NCBI GenBank assembly: GCA_019636275.1
Contig: JAHBXY010000012.1
Location: forward strand, 1-64,000
Length of the DNA stretch: 64,000 nucleotides
Reading direction: 5' to 3'
Source: Planctomycetota bacterium
GTDB taxonomy: Bacteria > Planctomycetota > J058
The notes under the pieces are model-generated. The model worked only from the letters and a program-made list of their open reading frames with translations, made no database searches and was not told where the DNA came from. Both the position numbers and the translations under genes were made by a program. Below, in pieces: positions 50,538 through 58,694 of the stretch. The first letter of the stretch is position 1, and the number at the start of each line of letters is the position of its first letter.

Positions 50538-50980
50538 CGATGGTGATCCCCCTGCGCCTCGTTCGCCCCGGGCCAGCGGCGGAGCGCCGCCTCGGCGACG
50601 CGGCCGCTGCCCACGAGGGCGCCGAGCGCCGCGCCGGCGGCGTCGGCGACCACGTCCTCGCCGTCCATCGACCGCCCGGGCGTGAAGGCCTGATGCAGCT
50701 CGTCGAGCGCCCCGTAGGCCAGGCCCGCGACGGCGGCCAGCCCGGCCGCCCGCCAGCGGCGCAGCCCCTCGGCCCGCAGCGCCAGGGCGACGAGGCCGCC
50801 CAGCACGGCGAACACGCCGGCGTGGACGAGCTTGTCGGTGCCCGCGCCGGGGAGGGGGATGCCGGCGCCGCGCGGGACGGCGGAGGCGGCGAAGATCAGC
50901 CCCGCCCACCCCGCCGCCAGCGTCCACGCCGTGACCCGCGCGCCGCGCGGCGCCCGCTGCTGCTCTCCGGCCGACTCCAC
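50534..50980 (-). CDS. VanZ-like membrane protein
   Basis: 148 residues from ATG 50980. Three to four hydrophobic segments, with the VanZ-family signature TDKLVHAGVFAVLGGLVALA and GALDELHQAFTPGRSMDGED / VVADAAGAALGALVG. The family is widespread in bacteria with unknown cellular role; teicoplanin resistance of VanZ itself should not be assumed. Overlaps surE, so cotranscribed. Confidence 0.88.
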   Translation of the reverse strand: MESAGEQQRAPRGARVTAWTLAAGWAGLIFAASAVPRGAGIPLPGAGTDKLVHAGVFAVLGGLVALALRAEGLRRWRAAGLAAVAGLAYGALDELHQAFTPGRSMDGEDVVADAAGAALGALVGSGRVAEAALRRWPGANEAQGDHHR

Positions 50981-51033
50981 GAGGCGATTCTAAACGGGCG
51001 GCGTCCGGCGGGGGACCCGAGCACCTGCGCGGC

Positions 51034-51963
51034 TCAGGCGCCCCAGAGGGCGGCCCGGAGCTCGTCGAGGTCCCCGGCCGGCCGGCCGTGGGCGCGGCGG
51101 AGGATGGCCGCGATGTGCCCGAACCGGTGCAGGAGGGCGTGGTCCAGGAGGCGCCGCGCCGCGGCCTCGTCGTCGGCGAGGCCGTAGCCGCGGCGCAGGG
51201 CGCGACCGACCGTGGGGCGGCCCTGGGACAGGAACACGGCGAGCACGGCGAGGTCGTAGAGCGGGTCGCCCGCCTGCGCGTCGGCCCAGTCGATGACCCC
51301 CTCGAGGCGCCACCGGCCGTCGACCTGCGCCACCATCAGGTGATCGTGCGTCAGGTCGGCGTGCAGCAGGCACGGCCGGTGGCCGGGGCCGACGAGGGGC
51401 GGCAGGCCGGCCAGCCAGACCTCCAGCCTGGCCAGCCACTCCGGGGTCGCGCCGTGCCGGGCGTGGTGCTCGAGGCAGCGCGCGCGGCGCTCGGCGACGA
51501 AGTCCTCCCAGGTGGGCCGGGCGAGGCCCTCGCCGGGCGCGACGTCGTGCAGGCGCCGCGCGAAGGCCCCGACCTGCTCGGCGAGCGCCTCCTGGTCGGC
51601 CAGGTCGAGCTCGGCCCACACCTGCTTGATCGCCACCCCGGGGAGCCGCTCCAGCAAGAGATAGGGCCAGCCCTCGAGCTCGCCCTCGTCCACGACGCGC
51701 GGCACGGAGAGCCGGCCGTCGATCGCCCGCACGGCGGCCCGCTCGCGGGAGAAGTCGTCGGCCCACAGCGAGACGAACAGCTTGATCACCAGGCCCGGCC
51801 CGAGGAAGACGACGTGGGTCCCGTCGCCGGCGCGGACGAAGGCCGCCGGGTCGAGGTCGTGCCGCGCGCATAGCGCCTCGAGCGCCGGCGCCCAGACCTC
51901 CTGCGTCCAGCGCAAGCTCGTGTAGTCGGACTCGGTCGCCACGTGCGGGAGGAGTCGGCTCAT
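51034..51963 (-). CDS. aminoglycoside-phosphotransferase-fold kinase
   Basis: 309 residues from ATG 51963. The eukaryotic-like small-molecule kinase motifs are clear: VIKLFVSLWADDFSRERAAV, LLLERLPGVAIKQVW, Brenner motif LLHADLTHDHLMV (catalytic Asp), and GVIDWADAQAGDPLYDLAVL (metal-binding Asp). The APH/ChoK superfamily phosphorylates very diverse small substrates. Chromosomal context gives no sign of a resistance gene. Confidence 0.88.
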   Translation of the reverse strand: MSRLLPHVATESDYTSLRWTQEVWAPALEALCARHDLDPAAFVRAGDGTHVVFLGPGLVIKLFVSLWADDFSRERAAVRAIDGRLSVPRVVDEGELEGWPYLLLERLPGVAIKQVWAELDLADQEALAEQVGAFARRLHDVAPGEGLARPTWEDFVAERRARCLEHHARHGATPEWLARLEVWLAGLPPLVGPGHRPCLLHADLTHDHLMVAQVDGRWRLEGVIDWADAQAGDPLYDLAVLAVFLSQGRPTVGRALRRGYGLADDEAAARRLLDHALLHRFGHIAAILRRAHGRPAGDLDELRAALWGA

Positions 51964-52011
51964 GGGGGCCCTGGACGATCTCCCGGCGCCGCCCTGTCGC
52001 CATCCGACAGG

Positions 52012-52788
52012 TCACAGCTTCGACGCGTCGACCGTCCCGCGGAGCTGGAGGCCGCGGAGCACGAAGCGCACGTTGCGGGCGAGGATCCCGAAGCGCACCG
52101 AGCGCGCCTCGCCCTTGTCGAAGGTGTGGCGGCTCGACTCGCTGCCCTGGCAGGTGACGACCACCTCGTCGCCGCGGACCTGGATGCGCGAGCGGACCAT
52201 GCGCTCCTCCTTGAAGAGCGTGACGTCCGGCGGCGCCGAGCGGCCGTAGGGGCGCATGTTCGACGGGCGCACGAGCTGCTGGCCCCAGAGCACGCCGACC
52301 TTCTCGTTGAGGAGGAAGCAGATCGTGGCGCTCGGCGTGTTGTGGGCGATCCACAGCTCGACCTCGAGGTCGACGTCGCCCTGGAGCGTCAGGCGGTGCA
52401 GGAGGCGGCCGACGTTGCGCGAGCCGGCGCCGAGCTCCATGCCGACGCCGCTCTGGGCCTGCCCCTGCACGTTGCGCACGTCCACCTTGTCGAAGCCGTT
52501 CAGCTCGAAGGCGCGCAGCTCCACCGGCTCCGCCAGCGGGTAAGCCAGCGAGATCACGCCGTCGTTGAGCCCGAACGAGGGCACGTGGACGACGCGCCCG
52601 AGCCGCTCGCGCAGGGCGGCGTCGTCGACCTTCGGCGCGGCCGGCGCGGCGCTCGGTCCGGCCGGCGGGCCGTCGTCCTCGCCGTCGTCGTCCTCGTCCG
52701 CCCGGACCGGCGCCGGCCCCGGCGGGACCACGCCCAGGACGCCCGCCCCCACCGCGAGCGCCACCGTCACCGCCAGGACCCTGCGCAT
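52012..52788 (-). CDS. secreted beta-rich protein of unknown function
   Basis: 258 residues from ATG 52788. Signal peptide VLAVTVALAVGAGVLGVVPP, then an acidic patch (DEDDDGEDDG). The mature part looks beta-rich: NDGVISLAYPLAEPVELRAF, GDVDLEVELWIAHNTPSATI, VRGDEVVVTCQGSESSRHTF, VRFVLRGLQLRGTV. The pattern recalls laminin-G/concanavalin-like or DUF1080-type sandwiches in secreted planctomycete proteins, but no motif proves it. Confidence 0.7.
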   Translation of the reverse strand: MRRVLAVTVALAVGAGVLGVVPPGPAPVRADEDDDGEDDGPPAGPSAAPAAPKVDDAALRERLGRVVHVPSFGLNDGVISLAYPLAEPVELRAFELNGFDKVDVRNVQGQAQSGVGMELGAGSRNVGRLLHRLTLQGDVDLEVELWIAHNTPSATICFLLNEKVGVLWGQQLVRPSNMRPYGRSAPPDVTLFKEERMVRSRIQVRGDEVVVTCQGSESSRHTFDKGEARSVRFGILARNVRFVLRGLQLRGTVDASKL

Positions 52789-52843
52789 GGGACCCCCTCG
52801 ACCCGCAGCGTAGTCGGCCCGCGACGCCGCGGCCAGACCTCGC

Positions 52844-53623
52844 TCAGCGGCGCCGCAGGAGCCCCAGCGTCGCCGCGGCCGTCCACCCGAGGAGGAGGCC
52901 CACGCCGGCGGGGAGCGCGAGCCGCCCGGCGCCCACCCCGTCCGCCGCGCCGGCGGTCAGCGCGCGCCCGAGGTCCCGCGCCAGCCCGAGCACCTGACCG
53001 CGATCGACGGCCGCCGCCGCGCCGTCGGTCCCGGCCAGCGCGCCCCGCGACGACGCCTCGGCGGTGGCCTCTCCGAGCTGCGCGGCCAGGGCGGCGAGCT
53101 GGTCGCGGCGGCCGACCACGACGTCGACCACCTCGTCGCTGGCCGCGCGCGCGACCGCCGCCGACTGCGCGCCGAACCCCTCGCCCAGCGTGGCCACGAC
53201 CTGCGAGAGCTCGTCGCGATGCGCGGCCACGGCCCGGATCACACCGGCCGTGACCGCCTCGGCCAGCTCGCCGGCGGCGGCCCGTCCGCCGTCGATCCGC
53301 GCGCCCTCCAGGCGGGCGAGCGCCGCGTCGAGGAGCCCGTCCGCGGCCGCGCGGACGGCCGCGCGCAGGGCCTCCCGGCCTTCTTCGTCGGCCAGCCCGT
53401 CGAGGACGCCGGCGGCCGCGCCCTCGGCCGCGTCCGCGGTCACCGCCCCGAGCGACTGGTCGCTGGCGGCCTCCTCCAGCTCGTCCACGCCGGCGGCCGT
53501 GGCCGCCCGCGCCGGGGCCTCGACGACCGCGCCGATGAGCCCGGGGGCCAGCGCGCCCGCCAGCGCCTTCACCCGGCCCAGCACGCCTTGCCCCAGGACG
53601 CCGAGCCCCCGCACGCCGAGCAT
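52844..53623 (-). CDS. Ala-rich helical protein with C-terminal membrane anchor
   Basis: 259 residues from ATG 53623. Low-complexity Ala/Leu/Val/Gly helices run through the protein (AAVRAAADGLLDAALARLEG, SAAVARAASDEVVDVVVGRR). A C-terminal hydrophobic segment with basic end (ALPAGVGLLLGWTAAATLGLLRRR region) looks like a tail anchor. The amphipathic repeats resemble pore-forming or dynamin-associated helices only in a general way. No family named. Confidence 0.65.
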   Translation of the reverse strand: MLGVRGLGVLGQGVLGRVKALAGALAPGLIGAVVEAPARAATAAGVDELEEAASDQSLGAVTADAAEGAAAGVLDGLADEEGREALRAAVRAAADGLLDAALARLEGARIDGGRAAAGELAEAVTAGVIRAVAAHRDELSQVVATLGEGFGAQSAAVARAASDEVVDVVVGRRDQLAALAAQLGEATAEASSRGALAGTDGAAAAVDRGQVLGLARDLGRALTAGAADGVGAGRLALPAGVGLLLGWTAAATLGLLRRR

Positions 53624-53635
53624 TGACCGCCTCCC

Positions 53636-55117
53636 TCAGCGCACGACCAGCGCCCGCGACCACGGCGGATGCCCGCTCGGCATGGGCCGCCGCGCCGGCG
53701 GCTCCGCGTCGCGCGGCGCGTCCCACGCGACCTCGTACTCGTGCCCGCGCTCCGCGATGAACCGGTCCAGCTCGGAGAGCGCCAGCGGCCCCGGCTGGGG
53801 GTAGCGCGCGGGCAGCGCGCGCAGGGCCGTGTGGTAGCGCACGAACGTGGCGTAGTCGCGCGGGAAGGCCTCGGGGTCGACGCCCAGGAACTCACCCCGT
53901 CGGGTGGCCTGCGCCAGGACCTCCCGCCAGCGCTCGATCGGCGCCGTCCCGGCCGACTCGGTCCCGTGCGAGAAGAGCATGGCGTAGATCTCCGCCCACG
54001 GCCCCGTGCGCTCGACGTAGCGCCGGGCCGACGCCGCCGACGGCTCGACGCCGAAGACCGTCCAGAAGGGGCACGCGCCGGTGGCGAGCGCCAGGTGCGG
54101 CTCGAGCAGGATGAAGCTCTCGATCACGAGCCGGTCGGCCGGGATCCGGCGGGCGCGGTACCACGCCCGGTAGAGGTCGGCCACGAGCGGGCTGAGGCGC
54201 TCCGGGTGCTCGTAGCGGATGCGCCGCACGCGGTAGCCGCGCTCGCGCGCGATCCGCTCGATGTCCTCGTCGAGGCTCGGCTCGTAGCCCCACTCGGACT
54301 CGGGCGCCGTCGTGTCGGGGTCCGGCGCGACCCAGCGGCGCCGGTGCGAGCGGTAGCGCTCGAGGTATCGCTCGACTCGCGGCGCGCCCTCGAAGAACTC
54401 CTCGGGGTCGAGGCCGCCGAGCGCGCCGAACTGGAACAGGTGCCGCTCGCCCGCGACGCGCACCGGCCAGCGCAGGGTGCACTCGTTGACGAAGAGCGTC
54501 CCGCCGCGCGGCAGCCGCTCGCGCAGGAACTCCTCGTAGGCCGCCCCCAGCCGCCGGCGCTTGACCCGGAAGTAGGTCATCTTGGCCAGCATGAGCCGGT
54601 CCTGGTTGGGGTCGAACATGTGGTGGAGCTGCAGGTCGGGGTTGTTGTCGAGGAGCGGCCCCGCCACCTGGCGCGCCCACCCGTAGCCCTCGAGCGGCTC
54701 GTCGGGGTGGATCGGGCACTGCACCGGGATGAAGTAGGTCTGCGGCAGCCACGGGATCCCCAGCGCGGCGCACAGGTGCGTGGCCGCCCCGTTGGCCGAC
54801 CCGATCATCACCGCCGGGTAGGAGCGCCGGGGGTACTGCCGGGCCACGAACCGGGAGACCTTCTCGGCGTCGACCTGCCCGACCTGGTCGGGCCGGAGGG
54901 CCTCGGCCAGGCCGCCGTAGATGTAGATCAGCTCGCGCGGCTCGCGCGGGACGAGGTTCACGGCGGCGACCAGCGGGTGGACGAGCCGCGCCAGCGGGTC
55001 GGGGAAGACCCCGAGCGCCGGGAAGTCCTTGCCGTGGAGGGCGCGGCCGAGCGCCCGCAGCATGCCCATCATCGAGTCGAAGTTGGCGATCGCGCTCTTG
55101 CCGCGCCGTCGGCTCAT
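53636..55117 (-). CDS. 493-residue protein of unknown function
   Basis: 493 residues from ATG 55117. No signal peptide or membrane helix. Notable stretches: IYIYGGLAEALRPDQVGQVD, YPAVMIGSANGAATHLCAAL, GIPWLPQTYFIPVQCPIHPD, LFVNECTLRWPVRVAGERHL, GACPFWTVFGVEPSAASARR and YAMLFSHGTESAGTAPIERW. The Gly-rich GSANGAATHL after a beta-strand and the later Asn/Glu/His residues look enzymatic, and the alternation suggests an alpha/beta fold. I recognise no family. The start overlaps the stop of a short SDR remnant. Confidence 0.78.
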   Translation of the reverse strand: MSRRRGKSAIANFDSMMGMLRALGRALHGKDFPALGVFPDPLARLVHPLVAAVNLVPREPRELIYIYGGLAEALRPDQVGQVDAEKVSRFVARQYPRRSYPAVMIGSANGAATHLCAALGIPWLPQTYFIPVQCPIHPDEPLEGYGWARQVAGPLLDNNPDLQLHHMFDPNQDRLMLAKMTYFRVKRRRLGAAYEEFLRERLPRGGTLFVNECTLRWPVRVAGERHLFQFGALGGLDPEEFFEGAPRVERYLERYRSHRRRWVAPDPDTTAPESEWGYEPSLDEDIERIARERGYRVRRIRYEHPERLSPLVADLYRAWYRARRIPADRLVIESFILLEPHLALATGACPFWTVFGVEPSAASARRYVERTGPWAEIYAMLFSHGTESAGTAPIERWREVLAQATRRGEFLGVDPEAFPRDYATFVRYHTALRALPARYPQPGPLALSELDRFIAERGHEYEVAWDAPRDAEPPARRPMPSGHPPWSRALVVR

Positions 55118-55176
55118 CGGAGCCTCCTCGACGCGCCCGTGACGACGACCACCGTCCCCTCGACCTTGCCCTTCAT
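55114..55176 (-). pseudogene. N-terminal stub of a short-chain dehydrogenase
   Basis: ATG 55176 opens MKGKVEGTVVVVTGASRRLR and then stops, overlapping the next ATG. The first 17 residues are a standard SDR beginning (beta-1 and TGAS). It is either a relic after deletion of an SDR gene or a short leader translated ahead of the 493-residue gene. An intact SDR lies 390 bp upstream. Confidence 0.5.
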
Positions 55177-55563
55177 GCCGCTCTCCCGCGCCCGCGCCGG
55201 ACGGGCGGGCCGCTCGATGGCGCGCAAGGGGCCTGCCGAGCCGGCGGGGAGGGCGGGCGGGGCCGCAGGGGACGTCGACGTCCCCGGCGGGTCAGGCCGC
55301 GCACGCGAGGAAGACGGCCGGGCGGCGCGATGAGCCGCCGTGGGAGGGAGGGGGGAGGCGGTCACCCGCCGCCCGGCCGGTCCCCCACCGCGGGGGACAC
55401 CGTGGCGCCGCGCACGCGGCGCCCGTGGGAGGGTGAGCAGGGGCTGTGCCCTCGACCAGGGCGCCGCGCGGGCTCCCCGGACCCTGCGCGCGCGGGGCTT
55501 GAGGCGCGCCGACGCGTTGTCCACATCGTGAGCCTGCGCTGGGGAGCGCGCGCTTCCGCGCGG
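55177..55563. other. 387-bp gene-free stretch with two hairpins
   Basis: No credible gene. GTCCCCC-ACCGC-GGGGGAC (55380-55398) and GGCGCCGCG-CA-CGCGGCGCC (55404-55423) are strong hairpins downstream of the SDR gene's stop and may end its transcript. The remainder is GC-rich spacer. Confidence 0.5.
55380..55423 (-). terminator. twin GC hairpins downstream of the SDR gene
   Basis: Two adjacent perfect inverted repeats, 7-bp and 9-bp arms, about 140 nt past the SDR stop. No T-run; in this GC-rich genome termination may not need one. Confidence 0.4.
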
Positions 55564-56541
55564 TCAGGCCGCCCAGGCGCGCCGGGCGACGCGCCAGGCG
55601 ACGAACGCGGCGCCGGCGGCAGCGAGGGCGCGGGTGGCCCGCCGCCGGCGGGCAGACTCGCGCCACCCGCCCGAGGCCCCGGTCCAGCGGGGCACGGGGG
55701 CCAGCACGTTGCCCTCGGTCGGGGCGGCGGTCCGCTCGTGCTGGAAGTGCTCGCGCGGCACCTGCCGGCCCAGGAGCGCCTCCGTCAGCCCGGGCGCCAG
55801 CCGGTGGAGCTGGAGCAGGACCTGCCCCGAGCGACCGACCACCACCTCACGGCGCGGCCGCCGGGCCAGGGCCACGACCGCCTCGGCGACGTCCTCGACC
55901 GGAACGATCGGCGAGAGCGGCCGGGGCGGCAGGCCCGTGTAGTTGGCGGCGTGCTGGAACAGCGGCGTGTCGATCGACGCGGGCAGGAGCGAGCAGACCT
56001 CGATCCCGCTGCCGCGCAGCTCCTGCCGCAGCGACAGGGTGAAGCCGCGGATAGCGAACTTCGAGGTCGTGTAGGCGGTGGTCATCGGCTGCGGGACCAC
56101 ACCGACGACCGAGCTCACGTTGATGAGCACGCCGCGGCCCTGCTCGCGGAAGCGCGGGAGCGCGGCGCGGGCGCCGTGGATGTAGCCGAAGAGGTTCGTC
56201 TCGAGCACGGCGCGGAACACGTCGGGCGGCGCCTCCTCGAAGCGCCCGAAGAGGCTCACGGCGGCGTCGTTGACCCAGCAGTCGAGCCCGCCCAGGCGCT
56301 CGGTGGCGGCGCGGGCCAGGGCCTCGACGGCGGCCTCGTCGCGCACGTCCGTCGGCACGACCAGCGCGGTCCCGCCATGGCTGCGGACCTCCTCCGCCAC
56401 CTCCTCGAGCGCCTCGCGGCGGCGCGCGGCGAGGACGACCGCCGCCCCCTCGCCGGCGAAGCGCAGGGCGCACGCGCGGCCGATCCCGCTCGACGCGCCG
56501 GTGATGACGACGACCTTGTCCTTCAGGCTGCTGCCGCGCAT
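55564..56541 (-). CDS. short-chain dehydrogenase with C-terminal membrane segment
   Basis: 325 residues from ATG 56541 behind GGAGGGCCCC. VVITGASSGIGRACALRFAG, then WVNDAAVSLFG (Asn-Asp-Ala-Ala instead of NNAG), NVSSVVG and YTTSKFAIRGFTLSL. A long extension after residue 250 (LLQLHRLAPGLTEALLGRQV) ends in a hydrophobic helix (ALAAAGAAFVAWRVARRAW). This SDR type with long tail and anchor is common in actinobacteria and myxobacteria. Substrate unknown. Confidence 0.87.
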   Translation of the reverse strand: MRGSSLKDKVVVITGASSGIGRACALRFAGEGAAVVLAARRREALEEVAEEVRSHGGTALVVPTDVRDEAAVEALARAATERLGGLDCWVNDAAVSLFGRFEEAPPDVFRAVLETNLFGYIHGARAALPRFREQGRGVLINVSSVVGVVPQPMTTAYTTSKFAIRGFTLSLRQELRGSGIEVCSLLPASIDTPLFQHAANYTGLPPRPLSPIVPVEDVAEAVVALARRPRREVVVGRSGQVLLQLHRLAPGLTEALLGRQVPREHFQHERTAAPTEGNVLAPVPRWTGASGGWRESARRRRATRALAAAGAAFVAWRVARRAWAA

Positions 56542-56675
56542 GGGGCCCTCCTGGCTCACCCCGCGAGGAGGCACGCGCCGTGCCGGCCGCCCGGGCGCCG
56601 CGGGGCGGCCCGCGCGGGGTCGGGCGCGTCCCGGCCGGTTGTGCGCCGTCCCCGGCGCCGCCAGCATGAACCGCG

Positions 56676-58694
56676 GTGACTCCCGACCGCCCCGACGACC
56701 GCGACGCGCGCGCCCAGGCGCCGACCGGCGAGCTGCCGGTGGCCGCCGTCGCGGCCCGCGAGACGACCGACGCCCGCCCGCCGGGCGCGGGCGCGCCGGC
56801 GCCCGACGTGGTCGCCGGCCGCTACGAGCTCCGCGGCGTCCTGGGCCAGGGCGGCATGGCCACCGTCTTCAGGGCGCACGACCGGCGGCTCGGGCGCGAG
56901 GTCGCCCTGAAGCTCGTGCGCGCCCCGCCGGGGGCGGAGGGGCGGCGCGCGGGCAGACTGCAGCGCGAGGCCGAGCTCACGGCGGCGCTCCGGCATCCGA
57001 ACATCGTCCTCGTCCACGACGCAGGGGCGCACGGCGGCGGCCTCTACATCGCCTTCGAGCTGGTCGAGGGGGCGCGCACGCTGGCGGCGGCCTGCGCCGG
57101 GCAGCCGCTGGCGGCCCGCGTGGCGCTCCTGCGCGACGCGGCCCGCGGGGTCGGTCACGCGCATGCGCGCGGCATCGTCCACCGCGACCTCAAGCCGGAG
57201 AACATCCTCGTCGACGCGGACGGGCGCGTCCGGGTCGCCGACTTCGGCCTGGCCACGGCCGAGGGCCTCGAGCGCCTCACGCAGACGGGCGCGCTCCTGG
57301 GCACGCCGCTCTACATGGCGCCCGAGCAGTTCTCCGGCCGCCGCGACGAGGTCGGCCCGGCGGCCGACGTGTGGGCCCTCGGCGCGTGCCTCTACGAGCT
57401 GCTGGCGGGCGCGCCGCCCTTCGTCGGCGCGAACCTGCAGGAGCAGGCGCTGAAGGTCACGAACGGGCGTTACGCCCCGCTCCAGGGCGCGCCGCCCGCG
57501 CTGGCGGACCTGGTCCGCCGCGCGCTCGCCCCTGACGCCGGCGGTCGACCCGCCGACGGGGACGCCTTCGCGGCCGCGCTGGAGCGGGCCCTCGAACCTG
57601 CACCGGCGGAGCCACGGCGCCGGGCGGCGCTCGGGGCGGCGGCGCTCACCGTGATCGGGGCGGTCGGGGCGGGCGCCCTCGTCATCGCGCTTCCGGGCCG
57701 GCCGCCGGCGCCGTCGGCCCCGCCCATCCCGGCGCCGCCCGCCCTCGAGGCGCCCCCGCCCGCCGCGGCCGGCTGGCCCGCCTGGTTCGACGCCCTCCCC
57801 CCGGCCGAGCGGCCGCCCTTGCCGCCCGGGCTCGCGCCGGCGGACCTCCCCGGGGTCTACCGGCACGCCCGATCGGGTGTGGACTTCGTGTTCGTCCCCG
57901 GCGGGACCTACGCGCTCGGCCCGACGCTCCTCAACCCGGGGATGCTCATGGTCGAGGGCGCGGCGGCCGCCGAGCCCGAGCGCGTGGCGCTGGCGCCGTT
58001 CTTCATCGCGCGCCACGAGACGACGCGCCGCCAGTTCGCGGGCTTCGCGTCGGCGACGGGCTACATGACGCGGGTCGAGCTGGGTCGAGCGACGACGCTC
58101 ATGGCCGACCCGGCCCGCGGCCTCCTGACGTGGCGTGACGTGGAGCGCACGGCGACGTGGCGCAGCGCCCGCGGGACGCCGCTCGACGACGAGCCGGTGG
58201 CCCACGTGCTCCCTCCGGACTGCGAGGCCTACTGCGCGTGGGCCGGCCTGCGCCTGCCGACCGCCGCCGAGTGGGAGGCGGCCGCGCGCGGCCCGCCGGG
58301 GCCGTCGGGCCGCGCGCCGGCCTACCCCTGGGGCTCCGACCTGTGGCCGGACGCGCCGGTGGCCAACGTCCGTGACGTGAGCTACTACGCCCGCTGCGGC
58401 CTCGAGCCGCCGCCCTGGCTGTTCGACGACGGCTTCGCGTTCGTCGCGCCCGTGGGCAGCTTCCCCGCCGGCCGCTCCCCGTTCGGCGCCCTGGACATGA
58501 CCGGCAACGTCGCCGAGTGGGTGCAGTCCGACGCGCCCGACCGGGATGAGTACCGCGGCGGCAGCTTCGCCCTGGCGCCCGACAACGCGCAGCCCCAGCG
58601 CGCTCAGCGCCAGGCCGTTGGGAGGCCCGCGGGCGAGCACATCGGCTTCCGCGCGGCCCTGTCGGTCACGCCCGGCGCGCCAGGTGGGCGTTGA
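56676..58694 (+). CDS. Ser/Thr kinase fused to an FGE/SUMF1-fold domain
   Basis: 672 residues from GTG 56676. Kinase about 48-305: GQGGMATVFRA, Lys79 in VALKLV, HRDLKPEN (Asp171), DFG (Asp189), GTPLYMAPEQ. Membrane helix about 320-342 (LGAAALTVIGAVGAGALVIA). From about 395 an FGE-sulfatase domain: FVPGGTYALGPT, FFIARHETTRRQFAGF, YCAWAGLRLPTAAEWEAAAR, PYPWGSD-like YPWGSDLWP, and GALDMTGNVAEWVQSD / YRGGSF. The active-site Cys pair of true formylglycine-generating enzymes is missing at the RGGSF end, so it is probably a binding domain outside the cytoplasm. The 3' end overlaps convergent pyrD by 29 nt. Confidence 0.92.
   Translation: MTPDRPDDRDARAQAPTGELPVAAVAARETTDARPPGAGAPAPDVVAGRYELRGVLGQGGMATVFRAHDRRLGREVALKLVRAPPGAEGRRAGRLQREAELTAALRHPNIVLVHDAGAHGGGLYIAFELVEGARTLAAACAGQPLAARVALLRDAARGVGHAHARGIVHRDLKPENILVDADGRVRVADFGLATAEGLERLTQTGALLGTPLYMAPEQFSGRRDEVGPAADVWALGACLYELLAGAPPFVGANLQEQALKVTNGRYAPLQGAPPALADLVRRALAPDAGGRPADGDAFAAALERALEPAPAEPRRRAALGAAALTVIGAVGAGALVIALPGRPPAPSAPPIPAPPALEAPPPAAAGWPAWFDALPPAERPPLPPGLAPADLPGVYRHARSGVDFVFVPGGTYALGPTLLNPGMLMVEGAAAAEPERVALAPFFIARHETTRRQFAGFASATGYMTRVELGRATTLMADPARGLLTWRDVERTATWRSARGTPLDDEPVAHVLPPDCEAYCAWAGLRLPTAAEWEAAARGPPGPSGRAPAYPWGSDLWPDAPVANVRDVSYYARCGLEPPPWLFDDGFAFVAPVGSFPAGRSPFGALDMTGNVAEWVQSDAPDRDEYRGGSFALAPDNAQPQRAQRQAVGRPAGEHIGFRAALSVTPGAPGGR

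Noticed and set aside
50534..50980. VanZ-like protein as a glycopeptide resistance gene
   Set aside because: No vanHAX or regulator nearby, and the family is widespread with other roles.
51034..51963. APH-fold protein as an aminoglycoside resistance gene
   Set aside because: Only superfamily motifs are present and the context is housekeeping DNA without mobile genes.
56676..58694. FGE domain as a sulfatase-activating enzyme
   Set aside because: Catalytic Cys residues are absent and there is no sulfatase gene in the window.
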